A stretch of DNA of 46,466 nt from JANXLS01 sp038227045 (lineage in GTDB: Bacteria > Planctomycetota > SZUA-567 > H5-PLA8). The notes under the pieces were generated by a model that saw nothing but the letters and a program-made list of their open reading frames with translations, was not told the origin of the DNA and made no database searches. The stretch lies in the NCBI GenBank assembly GCA_038227045.1, contig JBBRQD010000038.1, forward strand, positions 1 through 46,466, read 5' to 3'. Shown in pieces: positions 32,512-39,225 of the stretch (position 1 is its first letter; each line of letters opens with the position of its first letter). Both the position numbers and the translations under genes were made by a program.

Positions 32512-34794
32512 TTAAGTTTTCGAAACAATGAATGCACCGTTTTCCACCATTAGATTGGGATTGAAATACGGGTCGATGGGGAATCGCTGCAGCCACAGCT
32601 TCTGGAAACGCGCAGCTTCTTCCGGCGTGACGCCGCGCGGCCGGCTGACGGATTCATAGTGATACAACTGCGCGTAAGGCGTATACACAACGCGGCGGCC
32701 GCTGGCGATGAGTTTCAGGCAGTAGTCCACGTCGTTGTAATTGAGCGGAAAGTCCTCGTTGAATCCGCCCACCGATTCGAACACATCCTTGGCCGTCAGC
32801 ATGCACGCGCCGGTGACGGCGAGCCAATTTCGATGGACCAGATTCCCGAAAAAATATCCCGTATCGTCCTTCGGAAAACAATAGTACGGGTGGCCCGGGC
32901 CTCCACCAATGACCACAATTCCGGTGTGCTGAATGCGATCGTCGGGAAACAGAAGCTTCGCGCCCACAGCGCCCACGCCGTCGCGCTGTGCGAACTCCAG
33001 CATCGCTTCCAGCCATCCGGGCGTAATGACTTCCATGTCATCGTTGAGCATTAAGAGGTAAGAGCCAGTCGCGTGTTTTGCGCCGAGATTGTTCACGCGC
33101 GCCCAATTGAACGCCTCTGAATAAGTAACACGCCGCACGCCGAGTTTTTGATAGCGCGCTTCCATTTCGGGCGGCATCTGGTTGCGATCCAAAACGATGA
33201 TCTCAAACTCGCGCCACGTACTCTTCTTTAGAATGCTGTCAATACATCGATCCAGGTAATTGATATCTTTTCCATCGATTGATTTCGTAGCGCATGTGCT
33301 CGGGATCAGGATGCTGATCTTCGGCTTTCCAACTATCTCAAAACGCACGCGATGAAAGCCCGCGGTCGGGCCATCCGCCACCGAGCCGCGAGCGCCGATG
33401 CGTTTGAGGTGATCGAGCAAGACCGCCTGCGCTGTCCTATGTGCTTTGGGTTTGGCGCTGCTTCCCGATGCGGTGGAACTCGGCAGCATGCGCCAATGGT
33501 AAAGAATATCCGGAATGTGGTGGATGCGGCTCGTTTTTTCGATCACGCGCAGGACGAGATCGTAGTCCTGGGCGGTGTCGAACTCGCTGCGAAATCCGCC
33601 GATTTCGCGCAAGAGCGACGTGCGATAAACGCCCAAATGGCAGGTGTACATGCACGCCAAAAAATAGTCGGGCGACCAATCGGGCTTGAAGAAGGGCGTG
33701 ATGCGCCGGTCTTTTAGATCGATCTTGTCTTCGTCGCTGTAAATGAAATCGAGCGAGCGGTCGTTGACGATGGCTCGAGCGACTTCGAAAAGCGCGTGTT
33801 CGGTCAACTCGTCGTCGTTGTCGAGCGTGGCGGTGAATTCGCCGGTGGCCAGTTCCAGTGCTGAATTCGACGCGGCGGAGATGTGCCCGTTTTGTGCGCG
33901 GTATACGATTTTGACGCGCGCATCTTTCCTGGCGTACTCTTCAAGCACCGGACGAATATGCGGCTCGCTGGATTTGTCGTCGGCGATGCACAATTCCCAG
34001 TGCGGATAAATCTGGTTTAAGACCGAATCCAGCGCCTTGCGCAGATAGATTTCGGGAACGTTGTAGACCGGCACAAGCACTGAAATTTTGGGTGGATGAG
34101 TCCACACCTTGAGTTGCTCCAGCATCGCCGCATGCTTTTCGGCGGTAATCCGGTTGCGCGCGCACCACGCTTCGTATTCGCGCTGCGGAATGGTGGCATC
34201 GGTGGGCAGAAGCTTCTGTTTGAATTCCGCCAGATTGAACTTGAGCAACAGCTTAAAGCCGTATGTCAACGATCGTGAGAAGTTGCGGCGCGAGCGCATG
34301 TCGTCGTATTTCCAACGCAGTGCCTCAATCCACATGCGTATGTCGGACAGCGGCACGACCGAAAACTCAAGCACTTTGAAGTCCATCGGCACATCGGCTG
34401 GAGCGAAGCGCATAGCCCTGATTCCGCGCCGCACACAAATGAACTTCACGGTGCTCTGTTTTCCGAACACATTGGAAAGGTAAACCGACTCGGCGTCATT
34501 AAAGCCGTCGCCTGTGTCCCAGAAAATCCGGGCGAGCGCGCTGCGTTCGGCTGCGAGATGCGCTCGGACGCGAAGCCAGCCCGGCGCAAATCCGGCGGTA
34601 ATCGTAAAAAAGGGATCGCGCCCCATAGCGCGCCACGATGTTTCATCGGAGGAGAGGGCTTCAAGTTCCGCGCCGGGATTGAGTGCCTTGAAATCCACGC
34701 CGCCGGACGCGTAAAAAACACGCGCGAGCCGCGCGGCGCAGCGTCCGAGAAAAGTGAAAAGCCGTATAAGAATACTATTGGACGTTGAGGGCAT
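32512..34794 (-). CDS. Large protein with two family 2 glycosyltransferase domains
   Basis: The 760-residue product has an N-terminal ~230 residues of unknown role with VYFASGG-like hydrophobic patches and a beta-rich segment. A first GT2 domain (about 235-450) has ISVLVPVYN and the metal-binding ATLDNDDELT. A second GT2 domain (about 490-750) has ISILIPST, LLMLNDDMEV, GAVGAKLLFPDD and NDVDYCLKL. Such tandem GT2 proteins often add alternating sugars (rhamnan- or hyaluronan-like polymerases). The ATG at 34794 has no visible Shine-Dalgarno site. The structured repeat copy B ends only 7 bp upstream of it, which may affect expression. Confidence 0.87.
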   Translation of the reverse strand: MPSTSNSILIRLFTFLGRCAARLARVFYASGGVDFKALNPGAELEALSSDETSWRAMGRDPFFTITAGFAPGWLRVRAHLAAERSALARIFWDTGDGFNDAESVYLSNVFGKQSTVKFICVRRGIRAMRFAPADVPMDFKVLEFSVVPLSDIRMWIEALRWKYDDMRSRRNFSRSLTYGFKLLLKFNLAEFKQKLLPTDATIPQREYEAWCARNRITAEKHAAMLEQLKVWTHPPKISVLVPVYNVPEIYLRKALDSVLNQIYPHWELCIADDKSSEPHIRPVLEEYARKDARVKIVYRAQNGHISAASNSALELATGEFTATLDNDDELTEHALFEVARAIVNDRSLDFIYSDEDKIDLKDRRITPFFKPDWSPDYFLACMYTCHLGVYRTSLLREIGGFRSEFDTAQDYDLVLRVIEKTSRIHHIPDILYHWRMLPSSTASGSSAKPKAHRTAQAVLLDHLKRIGARGSVADGPTAGFHRVRFEIVGKPKISILIPSTCATKSIDGKDINYLDRCIDSILKKSTWREFEIIVLDRNQMPPEMEARYQKLGVRRVTYSEAFNWARVNNLGAKHATGSYLLMLNDDMEVITPGWLEAMLEFAQRDGVGAVGAKLLFPDDRIQHTGIVVIGGGPGHPYYCFPKDDTGYFFGNLVHRNWLAVTGACMLTAKDVFESVGGFNEDFPLNYNDVDYCLKLIASGRRVVYTPYAQLYHYESVSRPRGVTPEEAARFQKLWLQRFPIDPYFNPNLMVENGAFIVSKT

Positions 34795-34801
34795 GAAATA
34801 A

Positions 34802-34936
34802 TGTCAAAAGTTTTGGTGGATGAGCAAAATTGAAAAGTGCGCCGTATCCTTGATGATCGAATCAAGATGATCCACCGGCCCACCGCGGGCAAGAAAGGAT
34901 ACACCACACGTGTCAGGTTACGAAGGGTGTGCCGTT
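34802..34936 (-). repeat. Structured dispersed repeat, copy B (inverted)
   Basis: Read on the minus strand this matches copy A (1-132) along its length. The same three-way junction forms. The closing stem is 34895-34905 with 34841-34851 (one mismatch), hairpin 2 is 34878-34881/34887-34890, and hairpin 3 is 34866-34872/34852-34858 with the identical loop TTGATTC. In hairpin 3 the second pair is A-T here and G-C in copy A, a compensatory change. The TTTTGACA end lies right in front of the GT2 start at 34794. Confidence 0.75.
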
Positions 34937-35286
34937 TTCGCAAGCGTCGAGCCGGATATTCCGAGCGACATGTTTCGGATCGGAACTCGTGAATTGCGCA
35001 GGAAGTGCGCAATCGGCATGCGATGAACGAGTGCTTGTTAGACTGTCGATGTGCGCAATAGGGAGCAACGCCGCCACGGTCGGAATGATGCACTACGCTC
35101 CTTGGGTAAAAACGTCGAACCGTGGAGATTGCTTTGGCCGTCAACACAAATGACGCCGGCACATTACTGGGATGTGAATTGCAATTTAAATGGACGCTTC
35201 GCCAAGATCGTGTATTGTGAATCCAATTCCACAATACCACTCCAGACGCGCCCAAATGCAAGGTGCGGTTCACGAGATTTTTCTCG
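34937..35286. other. Intergenic region with palindromes
   Basis: I see no gene in these 350 bp before the membrane protein at 35287. Three perfect inverted repeats stand out: ATTGCGCA/TGCGCAAT (34993-35013, 5-nt spacer), GTATTGTG/CACAATAC (35212-35237, 10-nt spacer), and CGAGA/TCTCG with a TTTT loop (35273-35286). The last ends directly at ATG 35287. The second is shaped like an operator for a dimeric repressor; the third could occlude the start codon if transcribed. Confidence 0.4.
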
Positions 35287-36825
35287 ATGCAGATGCAATC
35301 GACTGACGGAAAGTGCAGTAGCGCCTGCCCGGCTGAAACGCCTGATCTTCACTGGAGCGATCGGCACGCGGCCCACATTCAGGCCGGCGTGACGGCAGTA
35401 GCGTGCGGCGCTCTGCTGCTATGGGGCGAGAAGATCGGATGGGACAATGGCTATGGCGGCACGCCCTACAGCACCTGGCTGAAAAATATGGCGTTACCAA
35501 ATCCCATCGACGGATATTGGATCCAGCGTATTCTGCCGGCAAGCATACTTCTCGTTGTCTTCAAATTTTTCTCCATCGAACCGACCGCGCGGCACGTCGT
35601 TCTCGGATTCGGCACTTTAAACTGGCTTCTGGCACTCATGATCCCGTATTTATGGATGCCGATTGCCCGCGCGTTGCGTGTGTCTCGCATGGGAGTGTGG
35701 TTTGGATTCGTAGTGCTTGTGCTCAATCATTTCGTGCTGAAGTGGTCGTTTTACTTTACTGCGCAAGTCGACCTGTTTGCTTACGTCAGCGGTCTGGCGA
35801 TGCTGTACGCGTATCTTTTAAACAAGCGTCTCATGCTGATATGGGTCACGGCCGCCGCCGCGTTTGTCTGGCCGATCTCAATTTACCTGGGCTTTCTGCT
35901 GCTGGTCTTTCCGCGTCAATTAACGGACGATTCCGGTGAGGCTACCGAGCCGGCACCGCCGCCTTCGATTCCGCTGCATTGCATTGGGGGCGCCTGCGCG
36001 GCTGCGACCCTGCTGTTTTTCCAATGGCATGGCGGCTACATCGCTTACCTGAAAATGAATCCGAGCAGCCTCAAGCTCTTCGCACTTTCGACGCCGATGC
36101 CGTCGGCTTCGGAATGGATGGTGCGTTCGGCGGGTCTCAGTTATGCACTGATGTTCGGACCGTTCTTTATCGCGATCAGCGGCGCGCTGGCAAATCGAAA
36201 TTTATGGGACTATCAATACTGGCGGAGACTGGCGCTGAATAGCCGGGTTTGGCGGAACTTCTTATTGGCGCTCGCACTCGCGGGGTCGCTGCGCGGCATT
36301 CAGCGTTACTTTGCCGAGCCGTCGCCGTTGACAATCGCCAATTTTCTGGCCTGGAACTTTCAAGGCGGATTGACAGCGCCGGGCGTTTTTTATATCGAAC
36401 ACGCTCGCATGTACGGCCCGGTCATTTTTATGGCCACGCTGCTCTGGATGCCCATGTGTGGTTGGATTCATCGCTTTGGACTCGGTCTGAGCCTGGCCCT
36501 TTTATTTGCGGTGTTTTTCATCGGGAATCCAGAGTCCCGTCAAGCCTGCAGTTTCTTTACCTTGCTGATCCCGTTCGCGATCAAGGCGATGGATCGCCTG
36601 GAGCTTACGCGGTTTCATTTCTGGATATTTGTTGCGCTATCTTTTTTTATGTCGAAAGTTTGGTTTAATCTTGAACCCAAATTCGAGGAATACTCCCCTC
36701 TGTATTCCATACAGATGTACCTCTTTGAAGGCTGGTATGCCGTCCATGCGCTGGGTGCGGTCTTGTGTTTCCTGCTGACTTATTGCGTCTTCTTTGCCGG
36801 CACGCGGAAGCCAGTTGCACAATAA
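35287..36825 (+). CDS. Multi-pass membrane protein, unidentified
   Basis: The protein has about 512 residues and roughly ten hydrophobic segments spread along its length (for example AGVTAVACGALLLWG, VWFGFVVLVLNHFVL, LMLIWVTAAAAFVWP, LGLSLALLFAVFFI, HALGAVLCFLLTYCVFF). An early extracytoplasmic loop carries GWDNGYGGTPYSTWLKN. The layout (acidic residue in the first loop, many helices, no recognisable C-terminal domain) is that of a GT-C-type glycosyltransferase or a polymerase-like protein, but I do not recognise a family. GTG 35263 is an alternative start; neither has a good ribosome site. It stands alone, convergent with the aminotransferase gene. Confidence 0.6.
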   Translation: MQMQSTDGKCSSACPAETPDLHWSDRHAAHIQAGVTAVACGALLLWGEKIGWDNGYGGTPYSTWLKNMALPNPIDGYWIQRILPASILLVVFKFFSIEPTARHVVLGFGTLNWLLALMIPYLWMPIARALRVSRMGVWFGFVVLVLNHFVLKWSFYFTAQVDLFAYVSGLAMLYAYLLNKRLMLIWVTAAAAFVWPISIYLGFLLLVFPRQLTDDSGEATEPAPPPSIPLHCIGGACAAATLLFFQWHGGYIAYLKMNPSSLKLFALSTPMPSASEWMVRSAGLSYALMFGPFFIAISGALANRNLWDYQYWRRLALNSRVWRNFLLALALAGSLRGIQRYFAEPSPLTIANFLAWNFQGGLTAPGVFYIEHARMYGPVIFMATLLWMPMCGWIHRFGLGLSLALLFAVFFIGNPESRQACSFFTLLIPFAIKAMDRLELTRFHFWIFVALSFFMSKVWFNLEPKFEEYSPLYSIQMYLFEGWYAVHALGAVLCFLLTYCVFFAGTRKPVAQ

Positions 36826-36832
36826 AATAGGA

Positions 36833-38062
36833 TCAGCGAGCGACTTCGCGCGCTTTCCTACAGGCTTGAGCCAGTTCCGTGACGACTCGGTCCTGGTCCG
36901 CGTCGGTCATTTCATGATATAAGGGCAGCACGATGGAATAGCGGTGGGCGTGTTCGCTGGCGCTCAATTTCTTGCATGAGCTTTCCGGACATTCGCATGG
37001 TCCGGGACCGCTGCCGCAGGACCAGGGTTCATTGCGATAGGCCGGTTCGGTGTGCGTGCACATAATGCCGCGGCGGGTGGCGATGCCTTCGTCGAGCATG
37101 TGCTGCATGACTGTGCGCTGGTCCAAATCCTTGTCCAGCCCCACACAATAACTCTGCCAATTACTCCGGGCCCAGGCCGGCTCGTAAGGCCGCGTCACTC
37201 CGGGCAGCCCATCCAGGATCTGGTGGTAGCGCGCCGCCAGGATTCTCCGCCGGGAAATCAGCGTGTCCAGCCGCTTAAGTTGCTCAAGGCCGATCGCCGC
37301 CTGAAGGTCTGTCATACGATAGTTATAGCCCAGGCAATCGTAGGACTCGAAGATTACCTTCGGATTGCCGTGGCGTACGGCGTCCGGTACGCTCATACCG
37401 TGCTGGCGCCAGAGGCGGAACTGGGCGTCCCAATCGGCGTGAGCTGTCGTTAACATTCCGCCGTCGCCGGTGGTCAGGACTTTGCGCGGATGGAACGAGA
37501 AGCAGGCCACGTCGCCAATGGGTTTGCCGATGTGCTCCCACGCCGCGCCCGCTCCCGGTCGAATCTGACTACCAATCGCGCATGCGGCGTCTTCGATCAC
37601 GCGCAGACCGCGCCGGTTGCCAATCTCGACCATCGCAGCAACTTCGCAGGGCATGCCCATCTGATGGACACACAGGATCGCGCGCGTGCGGGGCGTGATG
37701 GCCTGCTCCACCAATTCGGGCCGCATATTGAACGTCCCAGGCTCGATATCAACGAAAACAGGAATGGCTCCGCAATAGCGGACGCTGTTGGCGGTGGCAA
37801 TGAACGAATGGCTCGCGGTAATGACCTCATCGTCCGGCTGGACGCCTGCGGCAAGAAGGGCGAGATGAAGCGCGGTGGTGCAGCTCGAAACTGCGCAGGC
37901 ATGAGGCGCGCCAAGATGTGCGGCGAATTCGCGCTCGAACGCCGCGACCCGCGGGCCTTGCGTGATCCAGCCGCTGGCGAGTGCCGCGCATACGGCCGCT
38001 GCTTCGGACTCGCCCAGCCACGGTTTGGCCAGCGGGATGTTTTTGCGTTCAGCGCCGGACAT
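36833..38062 (-). CDS. DegT/DnrJ/EryC1/StrS-type sugar aminotransferase
   Basis: The 409-residue PLP-dependent enzyme aminates a keto-sugar nucleotide. It shows KPWLGESEAAAVCAALASG, SSCTTALHLALLAAGV, the PLP-phosphate loop and EDAACAIGS, the Schiff-base Lys194 in FSFHPRKVLTTGDGG, and GYNYRMTDLQAAIGLEQL. ATG 38062 overlaps the epimerase stop (TGATG), with GGGAGG 4 nt upstream. A longer in-frame extension to 38218 is an artefact. Residues ~355-380 contain an unusual Cys-rich insertion (CGSGPGPCECPESSC) that could bind metal. Its partner is the epimerase upstream. GDP-4-keto-6-deoxymannose (from Gmd) would make it a perosamine synthase; a UDP-4-keto sugar is equally possible. Confidence 0.88.
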   Translation of the reverse strand: MSGAERKNIPLAKPWLGESEAAAVCAALASGWITQGPRVAAFEREFAAHLGAPHACAVSSCTTALHLALLAAGVQPDDEVITASHSFIATANSVRYCGAIPVFVDIEPGTFNMRPELVEQAITPRTRAILCVHQMGMPCEVAAMVEIGNRRGLRVIEDAACAIGSQIRPGAGAAWEHIGKPIGDVACFSFHPRKVLTTGDGGMLTTAHADWDAQFRLWRQHGMSVPDAVRHGNPKVIFESYDCLGYNYRMTDLQAAIGLEQLKRLDTLISRRRILAARYHQILDGLPGVTRPYEPAWARSNWQSYCVGLDKDLDQRTVMQHMLDEGIATRRGIMCTHTEPAYRNEPWSCGSGPGPCECPESSCKKLSASEHAHRYSIVLPLYHEMTDADQDRVVTELAQACRKAREVAR

Positions 38063-39051
38063 CAGACCTCCCAGTTCCGGAACCGATCGTGTTCCAGTAA
38101 TTGCTCGGGGGATTCTTCGAGACTTTGAATCCACGCGTACAATTTGACGAGACCCTCGCGTAAATTGACGCGTGGAGCGAAGCCGCACAACGCGCGCGCC
38201 TTCGTGGCGTCCGCGCAAAGCCGCAGCACATCGCCGGGGCGCGGAGCCTCGTGCTGAATTGCGATATCCACCTTGCCGAGGATTGCTTTGACAGTTTCGG
38301 CAAGAGCGTTAATCGTCACCTCGCTGCCGCTGCCGAGATTGAAGGTGCCGCCGGGCGCGGCGGGATGCATCCCGACCTCGAGAATGCCGCGCGCGGTGTC
38401 TTCGACATACGTGAAATCGCGCGTCTGCGTTCCGTCCCCAAAGATAACCAGCGGCCGTTCCGCCAGCCCACGCAGCATGAACTTCGGGATCACTTCTCCG
38501 CTATCTCCTTCGTGGTGCGAACGCGGACCGAAGGAATTGAAGGGCCGGATCACCACCGTGGGATAACCATAGGTCGAATGAAACGCGCGTGCGTAGCACT
38601 CACCGGCCAGTTTGGAGGCGCCGTAAACCGTCATCGGGTATGTCGGATGGTCTTCGGGCATGGGAGCGTATCGCGCGGTTCCGTACACCTCCGAACTGGA
38701 TACGTAGACGAAGCGCCCCACGCCCGCGGAGCGTGCGGCGTCCAGCAATTTCAGCGAGCCGGTCGCATTCACATCGTGGTTTTCGTGCGGTGCGTGAATG
38801 GAATGCCGCACACCCATGCAGGCGAGATGAAAGACATGGTCCACGTCGCGCAGGCCCTCGCGTACGGCCTGCGCATCGCGCAGATCGCTGGCAAGCAGAC
38901 GGCAGCGCGGGCCAAGCAGGCCCGCGATGTTCTCGCGTTTGCCGTTCACCAGATTATCCAGTACGGTGACATCGGCGCCGCGTTCCACCAATTGGCGTGT
39001 GAGTTCGGAGCCTATAAAACCGGCACCGCCGGTGACGAGCACTTTATTCAT
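38062..39051 (-). CDS. NAD-dependent sugar-nucleotide epimerase/dehydratase
   Basis: The 329-residue extended SDR has the Rossmann motif TGGAGFIG (7-14), SSSEVYG (118-124) and the catalytic pair Y143-GAS-K147. It also has RPFNSFGPRSHHEGDSGEVIPKF and FTYVEDTARGI. It resembles UDP-glucose 4-epimerase, UDP-GlcNAc 4,6-dehydratase and LegB/RmlB-like enzymes. The exact reaction cannot be read from the sequence. Coupling to the DegT aminotransferase (TGATG) suggests it delivers the 4-keto-sugar that is then aminated. No clear Shine-Dalgarno is seen before ATG 39051. A GC hairpin with a TTCG loop lies 30 bp upstream. Confidence 0.85.
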   Translation of the reverse strand: MNKVLVTGGAGFIGSELTRQLVERGADVTVLDNLVNGKRENIAGLLGPRCRLLASDLRDAQAVREGLRDVDHVFHLACMGVRHSIHAPHENHDVNATGSLKLLDAARSAGVGRFVYVSSSEVYGTARYAPMPEDHPTYPMTVYGASKLAGECYARAFHSTYGYPTVVIRPFNSFGPRSHHEGDSGEVIPKFMLRGLAERPLVIFGDGTQTRDFTYVEDTARGILEVGMHPAAPGGTFNLGSGSEVTINALAETVKAILGKVDIAIQHEAPRPGDVLRLCADATKARALCGFAPRVNLREGLVKLYAWIQSLEESPEQLLEHDRFRNWEV

Positions 39052-39080
39052 GCTGACAGATTGCCTCGAGTGGAAAATAG

Positions 39081-39094
39081 CCGCGCGAACGCGG
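39081..39094 (-). terminator. GC hairpin with TTCG loop
   Basis: On the minus strand CCGCG-TTCG-CGCGG forms a perfect 5-bp stem with a stable tetraloop, followed by CTATTTTCC. It lies between the end of the membrane protein (39226) and the start of the epimerase (39051), both on the minus strand. It could end the upstream transcript or attenuate entry into the epimerase-aminotransferase pair. The T-run is short, so the call is weak. Confidence 0.35.
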
Positions 39095-39225
39095 TAAGAT
39101 TATTCGTAAATGCAATTAACTCCACATCTTATTCGATTAAATCTGCTCCCTGGTAAAATGAACTCTTTCGACACGCGTTTCAGTCATATGGTGACACTGC
39201 CATTGCATGTTGTTGCCACCATTTT

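Noticed and set aside
38063..38218. N-terminal extension of the DegT aminotransferase
   Set aside because: It is antisense-like arginine-rich sequence overlapping the epimerase; GGGAGG plus the TGATG overlap supports 38062.
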